Shown here: positions 28,300-37,781 of the stretch, piece after piece | How the letters are laid out: the number at the start of each line of letters is the position of its first letter | Position numbering within the stretch: position 1 is the stretch's first letter | Origin: Gammaproteobacteria bacterium | GTDB taxonomy: Bacteria > Pseudomonadota > Gammaproteobacteria > Arenicellales > UBA868 | Assembly: GCA_022450155.1 (NCBI GenBank) | Contig: JAKUQR010000007.1 | Span: 58,796 to 122,795 of the forward strand | Direction: 5' to 3' | DNA: 64,000 bases | Notes under the pieces: model-generated | What the model was told of the DNA's origin: nothing | The model's database searches: none | What the model saw: only the letters and a program-made list of their open reading frames with translations | Position numbers and translations under genes: made by a program

Positions 28300-30954
28300 T
28301 CAGGAAGGCAGCGCGGCGCAAACGGTTTCTGCAATTTTGTTTCTTTCTTCTGGGTTATTTATCGGTTGGCCGTCACGGTCCGTAATATAGAAAATATCTT
28401 CCGCTCTTTCACCGAAGGTACTGATTCTAGCGCTCACCAGATGTGTTTTACACGCAATGAATGCCTTCGCAACTTGATGGAGTAGCCCGGGTCGGTCTTG
28501 GGCAATGACCACCATAATGGTTTTGTCCTGATCTCTTGGCTTGGGAAATGTCACCTTTGTGCCTATAGGAAAATGCTGCAGGGTGCGAGAGAGTCGAGTC
28601 CGCTGGGGATCTTTGCTGGGTTTTGGATCTATTATCTGCGCCCTCAATGCCTGTTTTGTAGACTTTATGACTCTTTTGGTCAGTTTGTTACGGCCCACGT
28701 TCAACACAACAAATATCATCATAACCAGGCCAGAACGGGTACGGTGGACGCGAGCATCGACGATGTTCAGGTTTTCTCGATCAAAACCCGCAGTCACATT
28801 ACACAATAGATGCTCCGAGTCAGGCGCGCAGACAAACACCTCGGTGGTGCCAGATTCACTATTGTCTATCGTGTCTATAATTGGCAGGGACGCTATAGAG
28901 GAAGATGACAGAAGGCTCGTGTGCCAGGCAATGGCGGCTGGGGGATTCCGAAGAAAATACTCGTCTTCCAATATCGACCATACACTTTCGGCTGTCTCTC
29001 GCTTGATCGATGCGTCCTTCAGATAAGTCAGCGACTCGCTTTTCAGATCTTCTATTCTTTCTGATGGCAGTAGCGGGGACCCAACGTCACGATGAAGCGC
29101 CTGTGTCGTTGCGTTGTAGAGGTCACCCAGAAGCTTCGCCTTCCAGTCATTCCATACATGAGGGCTGGTGCCCCTTATATCAGCAACCGTAAGCAGATAA
29201 AGATTGTCCAGGTGTTCCTGATCTCCAACCAGGCGCGCAAAGTCATCTATTACGCCAACATCTGAGATATCTTCACGCTGTGCTGTCCACGACATGGTGA
29301 GATGGTGGCGGACCAGCCACGATACAAAATGACAGTCATAATCACTCATGTCGTGTATTCTGCAGAATCGATAAGTCTCAGATTCACCCAGCTTGGAGTG
29401 GTCTCCTCCTTGCCCTTTTGAAATATCGTGAAACAGTGCCGCTATAAAAAGACGATGCCGCTTGAAAATCGTACGCATTAGCCTGCTTTCTGCCGGGTAC
29501 TCGTTGTCGTGTTCGGGCATCTCAAGTCGTCGGAGATTTCTTACGACAAAGAGAAGATGTGCGTCGACTGTATAGACATGAAAAAGGTCATGTTGCATCT
29601 GGCCTTTGATTCGCCCAAATTGGGGTATATAGGCCCCTAGAATACCGTAAGCGTTCATTTGTCGGAGTGCGCGTGTCTGTCCGAGCGGTGCTTTCAGAAT
29701 CTCCATAAATAGACTTCTACACCGGAGGTCTTGGCGAAATTCAGAATCTATTCGAAAAAGATTCTCTCGAATTGATCTGATGGTGACTACGCTGATGCCT
29801 GTGAGATCCGGGTGCTGTTGCAAAAGCAAGAAAACTTCCAGAAGAGCGAAAGGGGATGTCTGAAATACAGTAGAGTTGCGTATTTCAATAAGACCGTTTC
29901 TTGTACGAAAGCGACGATTTAGGTCGGTAGCTCCATTTTTTCCATCCTTTGTTTTTGGTTTCGCGGCTGCTTGCAACTGCTGCAGTACAGTGGTATTGAG
30001 CAGTTGTACTTCACCAACTGTTCGGTAATACCGTTTCATGAGTTTTTCGACTGCCAACGTCGTTGTATCTTTATAACCGAATTGTTGGGCGATTTCGCGC
30101 TGGTAATCAAAAAGAAGCCGGTCTTCAGCTCGACCTGACGCGAAGTGCAATGCATTGCGAATTTTCCACAGGAAGTTCCGCCCTCTGATCAATTCCCGAT
30201 ATTCGTGCTCGGCTAGGTAATTGTGGGAAACAAGGTAACGGAGACCCTGCTGATTAAGAACCCGGTGAGCAACCCAGCCAATGGTCTGGAGGTCTCTTAA
30301 ACCACCGGGTCCTTCTTTGATCTGAGGCTCGAGGTTATAGGCAGTGTCATCGTAGCGCAGGTGGCGGGCTGACTGTTCGTCGATTTTGGCTTCTAGGTAT
30401 TTTGCAGCTGGCCACATCATGTCGACCCCGGTTCGCAACTTGAGTTGACTCAGCAGTTCGGCGTCGCCAGCAAGTGCCCTCGATTCCAATAAGTTGGTCA
30501 TTACAGTCACATCATTCCGTGCCTGAGAGGTACAGTCGCGAAGTGTGCGAACGCTGTGACCGATTGTGAGTCCGACATCCCAGAGTGTTCGAACCAGCGA
30601 TTCAGTATTTCGTTGTTGTGTTTTAGTGGGTGCCTTTTGAAAGAGTACCAGTAAATCGATGTCCGACCCCGGATGAAGTTCAGACCTGCCATAGCCACCA
30701 ACGGCAACGAGTGCGACCGACCGACCTTTTTCCGTCGAAGGTGCGTGATGTTCCCAGATGGCTTTGACGACCTGATCTACAAGCCAGGCATGAGCAGTGA
30801 CGATATCCTGTGAAGGGGCACCACCCAGATGGTAGCTCCTTAATACGTCGTTACTTTCGTTCAGCAGTGTTTTGAGCTGGCCGACTTCATCCGAATCCTC
30901 TACCAACCGGTGCAGAGCCCGGGTATCCAGGATACGGTTGCGTGATAACCGCAT
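28300..30954 (-). CDS. glnD: Bifunctional PII uridylyltransferase / uridylyl-removing enzyme
   Basis: The glutamine sensor that uridylylates PII when nitrogen is short and removes UMP when glutamine is plentiful. The order of domains is complete in 884 residues: nucleotidyltransferase (GGYGRSELHPGSDIDLL) near residue 80, a GlnD helical domain, the HD hydrolase domain (LFHDISKGQGGDHSKLGE), and two C-terminal ACT domains, the last opening with VVIAQDRPGLLHQV. The start lies three bases after the map stop, so translation may be coupled. Confidence 0.97.
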   Translation of the reverse strand: MRLSRNRILDTRALHRLVEDSDEVGQLKTLLNESNDVLRSYHLGGAPSQDIVTAHAWLVDQVVKAIWEHHAPSTEKGRSVALVAVGGYGRSELHPGSDIDLLVLFQKAPTKTQQRNTESLVRTLWDVGLTIGHSVRTLRDCTSQARNDVTVMTNLLESRALAGDAELLSQLKLRTGVDMMWPAAKYLEAKIDEQSARHLRYDDTAYNLEPQIKEGPGGLRDLQTIGWVAHRVLNQQGLRYLVSHNYLAEHEYRELIRGRNFLWKIRNALHFASGRAEDRLLFDYQREIAQQFGYKDTTTLAVEKLMKRYYRTVGEVQLLNTTVLQQLQAAAKPKTKDGKNGATDLNRRFRTRNGLIEIRNSTVFQTSPFALLEVFLLLQQHPDLTGISVVTIRSIRENLFRIDSEFRQDLRCRSLFMEILKAPLGQTRALRQMNAYGILGAYIPQFGRIKGQMQHDLFHVYTVDAHLLFVVRNLRRLEMPEHDNEYPAESRLMRTIFKRHRLFIAALFHDISKGQGGDHSKLGESETYRFCRIHDMSDYDCHFVSWLVRHHLTMSWTAQREDISDVGVIDDFARLVGDQEHLDNLYLLTVADIRGTSPHVWNDWKAKLLGDLYNATTQALHRDVGSPLLPSERIEDLKSESLTYLKDASIKRETAESVWSILEDEYFLRNPPAAIAWHTSLLSSSSIASLPIIDTIDNSESGTTEVFVCAPDSEHLLCNVTAGFDRENLNIVDARVHRTRSGLVMMIFVVLNVGRNKLTKRVIKSTKQALRAQIIDPKPSKDPQRTRLSRTLQHFPIGTKVTFPKPRDQDKTIMVVIAQDRPGLLHQVAKAFIACKTHLVSARISTFGERAEDIFYITDRDGQPINNPEERNKIAETVCAALPS

Positions 30955-30957
30955 AAT

Positions 30958-31725
30958 TCAGACAGGTTGAGACGGGTGGCCTGTTAGAATTTCATGACCG
31001 TCTTCGGTAACTGCTACCGTATGTTCCCATTGTGCGCTCAGGCTATGATCTCTGGTAACAACGGTCCAGCCGTCCGGGAGCAGGCGAGTTTCCTTCTTTC
31101 CCGCGTTGATCATTGGCTCAATGGTAAAGGTCATCCCAGGGGTGAGCTCCAAGCCGCTTCCAGACCTACCGTAGTGCAGTACCTGTGGGTCTTCATGAAA
31201 CACACGCCCAATGCCATGGCCACAGTATTCGCGCACAACGGAAAACCCGTTGCCCTCAGCATATTGCTGGATCGCAGCACCGATGTCTCCAAGGCGGGTG
31301 CCAGGGCGTACAAGACGGGTAGCTGTTTCAAGGCACTCACGAGTGACATTTATCAGGCGTTGAGCTCGAATTGAGATGTCGCCAATCGCAAACATTCTGC
31401 TGGCGTCCCCATGGTACCCATCTTTTATCACGGTGATGTCGATGTTAATGATATCGCCTGTTTTGAGCTTTCTCTTGCCTGGAATACCGTGGCAGACCAC
31501 GTGATTCACACTTGTACAGATCGATTTGGGGAATCCCCGATAGTTTAATGGCGCTGGTATCGCATCGAGCTCATCGGTGATGTATCGGTGACAAATCTGA
31601 TCCAACTCATCCGTGGTGACACCAGGCGTCACGTGAGGCGTTATCATATCGAGCACCTGTCTCGTTAGTAGGCCAGCTACCCGCATTTTGGTTAATTCAT
31701 CGGCAGTTTTTATCGTTACGGACAT
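30958..31725 (-). CDS. map: Methionine aminopeptidase, type I
   Basis: Removes the initiator Met from nascent proteins whose second residue is small. All five metal ligands are visible: the Asp pair in INIDITVIKDGYHGD, His in CGHGIGRVFHED, Glu in FTIEPMIN and Glu in WEHTVAVTEDG. 255 residues. It is divergent from rpsB, the usual gammaproteobacterial layout, with 271 bases between the two starts. Confidence 0.98.
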   Translation of the reverse strand: MSVTIKTADELTKMRVAGLLTRQVLDMITPHVTPGVTTDELDQICHRYITDELDAIPAPLNYRGFPKSICTSVNHVVCHGIPGKRKLKTGDIINIDITVIKDGYHGDASRMFAIGDISIRAQRLINVTRECLETATRLVRPGTRLGDIGAAIQQYAEGNGFSVVREYCGHGIGRVFHEDPQVLHYGRSGSGLELTPGMTFTIEPMINAGKKETRLLPDGWTVVTRDHSLSAQWEHTVAVTEDGHEILTGHPSQPV

Positions 31726-31852
31726 GGAACACGGAAAATTGGTTAATTTCGGGGCAACCTATCCTACACGAACATTTCGCCAGATGTGCCCTCAAGTGCT
31801 GTTTTCAGAACACTTAACCGGACAGTATGGGTAGTGCAGAAACGTCAGCCAC

Positions 31853-31881
31853 TGGCGATTTTCTCAATGTTCGGATACAAT
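31853..31881 (+). promoter_or_regulatory. Promoter for rpsB-tsf
   Basis: TACAAT (5/6 to the -10 consensus) with TGGCGA 17 bases upstream as a poor -35. Transcription would begin near 31888, giving a leader of about 109 bases to rpsB, in keeping with the long rpsB leaders of gammaproteobacteria. Confidence 0.4.
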
Positions 31882-31927
31882 CCCGCCCCCAAAATCCTGG
31901 CAGGTAACATAATCAATCGCCCGGGTG

Positions 31928-31951
31928 CCCATTTGCATACAAACAGATGGG
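31928..31951 (+). promoter_or_regulatory. rpsB leader: Hairpin in rpsB leader, candidate S2 feedback element
   Basis: CCCATTTG pairs with CAGATGGG over eight base pairs (one G-U) around an eight-base loop, 45 bases before the rpsB start. In E. coli S2 represses its own operon through a conserved structured leader. The position fits; the identity with that element is inferred. Confidence 0.4.
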
Positions 31952-31996
31952 TTGGCGATAGAGGTACCTGTCGAAACTGAACCCGAAGGAGATTAC

Positions 31997-32884
31997 ATGG
32001 CAGACATCAATATGCGTCAGATGCTGGAAGCTGGCGTTCATTTCGGTCATCAGACCCGTTACTGGTCACCAAAGATGGCACCCTATATTTTTGGTAGCCG
32101 TAACAAAATTCATATTATTAATCTGGAAGCCACGTTGCCCCTATTTCAGGAGGCGATGAACTTTCTAGGAAGCATTACCGCTGCAAAAGGAACGGTGTTG
32201 TTCGTTGGCACAAAGCGTCAGGCGAGCAAACTGGTTCGGGAGCAGGCTCAACGGTGCGGTTGCCCTTTTGTGGACCACCGCTGGCTTGGGGGTATGTTAA
32301 CGAACTTTAAGACAGTCAAGAATTCTATAGCCAGGTTGATTGAGCTTGATGAGTTAAATAGTAGTGGTGCTATAGCCCGGCTAAGCAAAAAGGAAGCGCT
32401 TAGTTTGGAGCGACAACGAAGTAAGCTGGATCGCAGTCTTTCCGGTATACGGGATATGAAGAGTCTTCCAGACTGTGTTTTTATCATAGATGTCGAACAT
32501 GAAAAAATCGCGGTTGCCGAGGCTAAGAAATTGAAGATCCCGCTGGTCGGTATAGTCGACACAAACAGCTCACCAGAGGGAATCGACTACCCGGTTCCTG
32601 GTAATGATGATGCAATAAGAGCGATACGCCTTTATCTTTCTCATGCCGCTGATGCTATTTTGGAGGCAAAAAGTATTCTCCCAGAAGTTATCGGTGGTGA
32701 CGCTGAAGACTATGTAGAGGTTTCTGAAGACATGGGGGTAGCTGGTATGGTTGGGGGCGGCCAGATTGAAGTGTCTGAGCCTCTTGTTGCCCCGGAAGAG
32801 GTTCCCGAGGCTACACCTGCCCCAACAGGAGAAGGTGCGCTGTCAACGGAAATCGAAAAAAGCACTGATGAACAAGCGCAGTGA
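31997..32884 (+). CDS. rpsB: Small ribosomal subunit protein uS2
   Basis: Binds the 30S head-body junction and is needed for S1 recruitment. The conserved core opens [22 protein letters not shown] and contains [20 protein letters not shown] and the [22 protein letters not shown] block. The 295-residue length exceeds E. coli's 241 owing to a C-terminal tail of about 60 mainly acidic and Pro/Ala-rich residues. AAGGAG sits six bases before the ATG at 31997; a frame extension to 31925 lacks that support. Confidence 0.98.
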   Translation: MADINMRQMLEAGVHFGHQTRYWSPKMAPYIFGSRNKIHIINLEATLPLFQEAMNFLGSITAAKGTVLFVGTKRQASKLVREQAQRCGCPFVDHRWLGGMLTNFKTVKNSIARLIELDELNSSGAIARLSKKEALSLERQRSKLDRSLSGIRDMKSLPDCVFIIDVEHEKIAVAEAKKLKIPLVGIVDTNSSPEGIDYPVPGNDDAIRAIRLYLSHAADAILEAKSILPEVIGGDAEDYVEVSEDMGVAGMVGGGQIEVSEPLVAPEEVPEATPAPTGEGALSTEIEKSTDEQAQ

Positions 32885-32902
32885 CCGGGTGAGGACCATT
32901 AC

Positions 32903-33784
32903 ATGACTATATCAGCCGTCTTGGTCAAAGAACTGCGTGAGCGTACTGGTGCAGGCATGATGGACTGCAAAAAAGCTCTTATTCAGACAAATGGCGACAT
33001 AGAGCAGGGCATAAAGCTGCTGCGAAAGATAGGCGTTGCAAGTGCAGAAAAGAAGTCGGGACGAATCGCAGCTGAAGGAATAGTCGTCCAGCTTTCTTCG
33101 GAGGACAACTCTTTGGGCGTGTTGGTCGAGATAAATTGCGAAACCGACTTTGTGGCCAAAGACCGCTCGTTTAAAGAATATGCAACGGCAGTCGCGCAGT
33201 GTGTGCTTGCTGGTGAACAAAACACGATTGAAGAACTGGGGGAATCTGAACTTCATCCAGATATGTCCGTCGATCAGGTACGCCAGGAGCTGATCTCCAA
33301 AATCGGTGAAAATATTTCTGTTCGCCGTTTCGATAGACTGAGATCTCCCGATGGTCTGGTGGCTGGTTACCTCCATGGGGGAAGGATCGGTGTACTGGTC
33401 TCCATGGATGTGTGCGATGCGGAGCTCGGTAAAGGTATTGCGATGCATATTGCAGCCAGTCACCCAATTTGTATCGCCGAGGCTGACATTCCTGAGAAAG
33501 TCATCGAGGCGGAGCGGTCAATATTTGTTGCGCAGGCAAAAGAGAGCGGCAAATCTGATGACATCGTTGCACGTATGGTCGACGGCAAGTTAAAAAAGTT
33601 TATGAAGGAGAATACCCTGCTGGGGCAGGCTTATGTAAAGGATCCAGATACAACGATTGGCGATTTGGTCGCCGGTGCTGGCGTAGCGGTAGTCGAGATG
33701 CTTCGCTATGAAGTGGGTGAAGGACTTGAAAAACGTGATGATGACTTCGTCGCCGAAGTGATGGCACAAGCTAACCGTGGATAA
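32903..33784 (+). CDS. tsf: Elongation factor Ts
   Basis: The guanine-nucleotide exchange factor for EF-Tu. The N-terminal UBA-like region (VKELRERTGAGMMDCKKAL) and the TDFVAKD contact with EF-Tu are visible, with the dimer core filling the rest of the 293 residues. It follows rpsB by 18 bases. In most gammaproteobacteria pyrH comes next; here the next gene is frr, 451 bases away. Confidence 0.98.
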   Translation: MTISAVLVKELRERTGAGMMDCKKALIQTNGDIEQGIKLLRKIGVASAEKKSGRIAAEGIVVQLSSEDNSLGVLVEINCETDFVAKDRSFKEYATAVAQCVLAGEQNTIEELGESELHPDMSVDQVRQELISKIGENISVRRFDRLRSPDGLVAGYLHGGRIGVLVSMDVCDAELGKGIAMHIAASHPICIAEADIPEKVIEAERSIFVAQAKESGKSDDIVARMVDGKLKKFMKENTLLGQAYVKDPDTTIGDLVAGAGVAVVEMLRYEVGEGLEKRDDDFVAEVMAQANRG

Positions 33785-34235
33785 GATAATGTGGAAGAAG
33801 AAAACGTCCACCACAGATGTTGTCTGACGATTTTATCGGCAAAAGTCTGACTTGAAAACAAGCTGCCTGTAATACCCCGCATGTCCTCAACCGGACAGAT
33901 GCAAATCTCATAGCGGGTATCGGGCGTTTACGGGCATCACGGATTCAATACCGATTTAACTGTACGTCTCAAGGCTATTGAGCCACCCGAATCTCCCTGA
34001 ATAAACAGACCGGTCCCACCGTGGTCATGAGTGGGTCCGCCACGCCCGTAACAAAATTGGTCGTATTATCTTTGACATTGTTACCAAATCTAGTCGTAAT
34101 GCGCTGAATTGAATAAATATTTCTGGATGCTGAAACCCAGCCTGTTAATCCACTTGGACAGTATTAAAATATCGAGAAGCCCCGATAGATATATACAGAT
34201 TCCGAGGGGCAGTAGGTGATGAAGGGAGGAAAATG
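33785..34235. other. Gene-free stretch where pyrH is expected
   Basis: 451 bases with no supported gene in any frame. None of the UMP-kinase motifs (LKLSGEAL, GGGN, TGDHMG-like) can be read, so this is not an obvious pyrH remnant. It holds a good promoter (34072-34100) and, just before the frr ribosome-binding site, a five-base-pair GCCCC/GGGGC stem with a long loop. pyrH is presumably elsewhere. Confidence 0.7.
34072..34100 (+). promoter_or_regulatory. Promoter for frr and downstream genes
   Basis: A perfect TTGACA -35, a 17-base spacer and CGTAAT (4/6 to the -10 consensus). Transcription would start near 34107, giving a leader of about 130 bases. It would uncouple frr-uppS-cdsA from the rpsB-tsf promoter. 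Confidence 0.5.
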
Positions 34236-34793
34236 ATGATCGATGAAATCATGTTGGACGCAAAAACTCGCATGAAAAAGAGCATCGCTGCAGTCAAGGT
34301 TGAATTGGCAAAGATCCGTACCGGTCGGGCCACCCCAGCGCTGCTCGACCATGTTGTGGTTAATTATTACGGCAACGATGTGGCGCTTAATCAGGCTGCA
34401 ACAATCAGTGTGTCTGATGCCCGCACCCTGTCAGTGCAGGCTTGGGAAAAGAGCATGGTACCAACAATAGAGAAGGCTATTCTAGAATCACAGTTGGGCC
34501 TAAACCCTGTTACAGCTGGCGAGGTCATGCGCATTCCTATACCGCCGTTGACAGAAGAAAGGCGTCGGGAGATGAGTAAGCTGGTACGCAGTGAGGGAGA
34601 ACACGGGAAGGTCGCCATTCGAAATATAAGGCGAGATGCAATTAGTCATGCCCGTGATTTGGTTAAAAGCAAGGACATCAGCCAGGATGAAGAAAAAAAA
34701 GGAGTAGAGCAGATACAATCGCTTACGGATCAGTACAGCGCAGAAATTGATGCACTGATCAAAGAGAAAGAATCCGACATTATGGAAGTGTAG
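34236..34793 (+). CDS. frr: Ribosome recycling factor
   Basis: Splits post-termination ribosomes with EF-G. The 185 residues equal the E. coli length, with the three-helix-bundle sequences KIRTGRATPALLD, NPVTAGEVMRIPIPPLTEERR and VRSEGEHGKVAIRNIRRDA. GGGAGG lies six bases before the second of two adjacent ATG codons, so I use 34236; using 34233 would add one Met. Confidence 0.98.
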   Translation: MIDEIMLDAKTRMKKSIAAVKVELAKIRTGRATPALLDHVVVNYYGNDVALNQAATISVSDARTLSVQAWEKSMVPTIEKAILESQLGLNPVTAGEVMRIPIPPLTEERRREMSKLVRSEGEHGKVAIRNIRRDAISHARDLVKSKDISQDEEKKGVEQIQSLTDQYSAEIDALIKEKESDIMEV

Positions 34794-34856
34794 TCAAATA
34801 GAAAGCTGATCAGCTGTATTATCTTGTCAAACATCTAGTCATATATAGTCGAACCT

Positions 34857-35594
34857 ATGCCGGGTGAAGATCTGTGTGAAGTGCCATACCATGTTGCCAT
34901 CGTGATGGATGGGAACGGTCGTTGGGCGCAGCGAAGGAAGCAGTCCAGAATTTACGGCCACAAGAAAGGGGTAGAGGCACTACGCCGCATCATAGAATGC
35001 TGTGGATTTCATGGTGTTTCAATATTGACTATATTCGCTTTCAGCAGTGAAAACTGGCGTCGGCCACCAGCAGAAGTCACCGGACTGAAACGCCTCTTGT
35101 TTTCCAGCCTTGCTGCTGAAGCTGATAGTCTGGTCAGCAATGGTGTCCGGCTTCGTGTTATCGGTGATTTAGGACCGTTTGGAACTGATGTCCTGCACTT
35201 GGTTCAGGACACGGAACGTAGAACAGCCAGTAACCACAAGCTGGAACTGGTCATTGCAGTGAATTATGGGGGTCGCTGGGACATCGTCTCTGCCTGTCGA
35301 AGGCTGGCTATGAAAGCGGTTGAAGGAAAACTTTCTTGCGATGCTATTGACGAACAGTGTGTTTCTGAGGCGCTCAGTACATCGACACTACCCGACCCGG
35401 ATTTGTGCATTCGGACTGGCGGTGAATACCGAATTAGCAATTTTCTACTCTGGCAACTCGCCTATACCGAATTGTATTTTACTGAAACACTCTGGCCTGA
35501 ATTCACCGAAGATGATTTTGTTGAGGCCCTGAATTGGTACGCCACGCGGCAAAGACGGTTTGGCAAGATCCAGGAACAGGTCAGGGTCTCCTGA
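34857..35594 (+). CDS. uppS: Undecaprenyl diphosphate synthase
   Basis: Adds eight isoprene units in cis to farnesyl diphosphate, making the lipid carrier for peptidoglycan and O-antigen. The signature MDGNGRWAQRR with the catalytic Asp is near residue 19, followed by FAFSSENWRRP and the RTGGEYRISNFLLWQ...YTELYF region. 245 residues. Same order (frr-uppS-cdsA-dxr) as other proteobacteria. Confidence 0.97.
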   Translation: MPGEDLCEVPYHVAIVMDGNGRWAQRRKQSRIYGHKKGVEALRRIIECCGFHGVSILTIFAFSSENWRRPPAEVTGLKRLLFSSLAAEADSLVSNGVRLRVIGDLGPFGTDVLHLVQDTERRTASNHKLELVIAVNYGGRWDIVSACRRLAMKAVEGKLSCDAIDEQCVSEALSTSTLPDPDLCIRTGGEYRISNFLLWQLAYTELYFTETLWPEFTEDDFVEALNWYATRQRRFGKIQEQVRVS

Positions 35595-35698
35595 CTGATC
35601 AGAGTTTAATTGGAGTCACAACAAGAGACGATCTGGTTCTAAAGGTAGGTTGTTCTGAGTTACCTGACAGCACAGTGCGGCCCTGCTGAGCTTATGGA

Positions 35699-36535
35699 AT
35701 GAAAAAACGGTTAGCAACAGCAACAGTGCTGGCGGCACTCGTAGTCACAGTTATCCTTTGGTTACCAGGCGCCGTATTTACCGGATTTCTAGTCGTCACC
35801 AGTGGATTGGCTGCTTGGGAGTGGTCCCGGTTGATTCCAGGTGGGTTGTCCTCGGCAGTACGGGGCGTATATTCTGCCGTGGTCCCTATGGTTTTGCTTG
35901 GAAGTGCATTGTATGAGCCGAGTTGGGTGCCCCTGACGATAGGCGCATCAATGGTTTGGCTCGTGCTTAGCGGGGTTATTTTGTTTCAGATATACCACCG
36001 ATCTCAGGTGCAGATACGTTCCGGGCTTCTTCTTGGTTTGATCCTGCTCGTACCGGGCCCCGTTGCTTTGATTGCCATTCAGCAGAATCTGGAACAAGGG
36101 CGTTTGCTGGTTTTGATGATCTGCGTCGTTGTCTGGGCGGCTGATACTTTTGCTTATGCAGTCGGTAAACGATTTGGGCGACATAAATGGACGCCAAGTA
36201 TCAGTCCCGGAAAAACACTGGAGGGCACACTGGGTGGTATAGTGGGTGCTATTGGAACGGGGATCATCTTCTTTTTTGTCCTGATGGAAAACTATAAGGT
36301 CGGCATCATTGGATTTGGCCCGTGGTGCTTAATCGCTGCATCAGTTGCCGTAATGGCAATCATTGGTGATTTGGTGGAGAGTGCTGTAAAACGCTCAGCG
36401 CATCAGAAAGACAGTGGCACCCTTTTGCCGGGGCATGGTGGGGTGCTTGACCGGATCGATAGCCTGTTGTGTGCGGCACCAATATTCGGCAGTTGGATGT
36501 TTTTGTGGGAAAAGGGCGCAACAGTCGCGTTGTAG
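35699..36535 (+). CDS. cdsA: Phosphatidate cytidylyltransferase
   Basis: Makes CDP-diacylglycerol from phosphatidic acid and CTP, the precursor used by PssA. A membrane protein with about eight predicted spans and the C-terminal signature SPGKTLEGTLGG, then GDLVESAVKRSAHQKDSG and LPGHGGVLDRIDSL. 278 residues. dxr begins five bases later. Confidence 0.96.
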   Translation: MKKRLATATVLAALVVTVILWLPGAVFTGFLVVTSGLAAWEWSRLIPGGLSSAVRGVYSAVVPMVLLGSALYEPSWVPLTIGASMVWLVLSGVILFQIYHRSQVQIRSGLLLGLILLVPGPVALIAIQQNLEQGRLLVLMICVVVWAADTFAYAVGKRFGRHKWTPSISPGKTLEGTLGGIVGAIGTGIIFFFVLMENYKVGIIGFGPWCLIAASVAVMAIIGDLVESAVKRSAHQKDSGTLLPGHGGVLDRIDSLLCAAPIFGSWMFLWEKGATVAL

Positions 36536-36539
36536 TGAG

Positions 36540-37781
36540 ATGATCAAAAACATCGCAATTCTGGGTGCAACAGGTTCTATCGGTACCAGCGCACTAGATG
36601 TTATCGCAAAACATCCTGATCGTTTTGCTATCTGGGGCTTAACGAGTCATTCTCGTATAGACAATTGCTGTGCAATGATCGAAAAATTCCAGCCGAAGAT
36701 GGTGGCGGTTTCTGCTGCGATGACGGGTGATGTGGCTAACTTTTTGGCCAGTGGTTTTGGTTCGGTAACGCTGCTGGAAGGTGAACAAGGAATCAACACG
36801 ATAGCAGCTGCCGAGGAGGTTGATATTGTTATTGCTGGGATAGCAGGCGCTGCGGGATTTGCTTCGACACTGTCTGCGATCAGAGCGGGAAAGAAGGTCC
36901 TAATTGCAAACAAAGAACCTCTGGTCATGCTTGGCGAGATGCTGCGAAAGCTGGTTGCGGACTCGGGTGCTCAGATAATACCGATCGACAGCGAGCACAA
37001 TGCGATATTTCAGTGTCTCCCCAAAGCTGCACAGATCGATTGTATGAGCGGTGAAATAGACGCTGATCATGGATTACTGCGACATGGCGTACAAGGAATT
37101 ACCCTGACGGCATCGGGGGGGCCGTTTCTGAACACACCACCAGAAAGAATGTCAGACATTACGCCTGATCAAGCCGCTGCCCATCCTAGATGGACTATGG
37201 GGCGCAAGATATCAATTGATTCTGCGACAATGATGAACAAGGGCCTGGAAATGATCGAGGCCTGCGCTCTTTTTGGTGTTAGCCCACAGAATGTTGAAGT
37301 GGTCATTCACCCAGAAAGTATTGTCCACTCTTTTGTGGAGTACCTAGACGGGTCGATACTCGCTCAATTAGCAAGCCCTGATATGCGTGTGCCAATCGCT
37401 GCAGCTCTGGGCGATTGTGAACGTATTGATTCGGGTGCCGAACGATTAGATCTTGTCCGGGTGGGGCAGCTTAATTTTCAAAAGCCCGATGACCGGAAAT
37501 TTCCTTGTCTTGTACTCGCTCGACAGGTTGCAGAGACTGGTGGCGCGGCTCCTGTGGTACTGAATGCCGCCAACGAAGTTGCAGTCAATGCATTCTGTGC
37601 GGGTAGGCTACGATTTACCGATATCCCTGATCTAATCCACTGCGCGCTTGAAGACTTTAGCAATCTGGCAGTTGATGATGTGGAATCCATAATCCGGCTA
37701 GATCAGCAGGTTCGCGATATCCTGCAAAATAGGTTAGACACAAGCGCCAATTCATCACAGCAGACGGCGGCAGAATGCTAA
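36540..37781 (+). CDS. dxr: 1-deoxy-D-xylulose 5-phosphate reductoisomerase
   Basis: Second step of the MEP isoprenoid pathway, using NADPH. GATGSIG near residue 9 binds the cofactor; the metal site includes the DSEHNA motif; the flexible loop LTASGGPF and SATMMNKGLE follow. 413 residues from the ATG at 36540, which gives the exact family N-terminus (MIKNIAILGATGSIG); a frame extension to 36414 lies within cdsA and is rejected. The 3' end overlaps rseP. ispD is not found near ftsB in this window. Confidence 0.97.
   Translation: MIKNIAILGATGSIGTSALDVIAKHPDRFAIWGLTSHSRIDNCCAMIEKFQPKMVAVSAAMTGDVANFLASGFGSVTLLEGEQGINTIAAAEEVDIVIAGIAGAAGFASTLSAIRAGKKVLIANKEPLVMLGEMLRKLVADSGAQIIPIDSEHNAIFQCLPKAAQIDCMSGEIDADHGLLRHGVQGITLTASGGPFLNTPPERMSDITPDQAAAHPRWTMGRKISIDSATMMNKGLEMIEACALFGVSPQNVEVVIHPESIVHSFVEYLDGSILAQLASPDMRVPIAAALGDCERIDSGAERLDLVRVGQLNFQKPDDRKFPCLVLARQVAETGGAAPVVLNAANEVAVNAFCAGRLRFTDIPDLIHCALEDFSNLAVDDVESIIRLDQQVRDILQNRLDTSANSSQQTAAEC

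Noticed and set aside
30994-31374. A 126-codon open frame opposite map
   Set aside because: It lies wholly antisense to a complete, motif-perfect methionine aminopeptidase gene and shows no family features.
33785-34071. Possible pyrH remnant after tsf
   Set aside because: I read the frames for UMP-kinase motifs and found none; stops are frequent in every frame.
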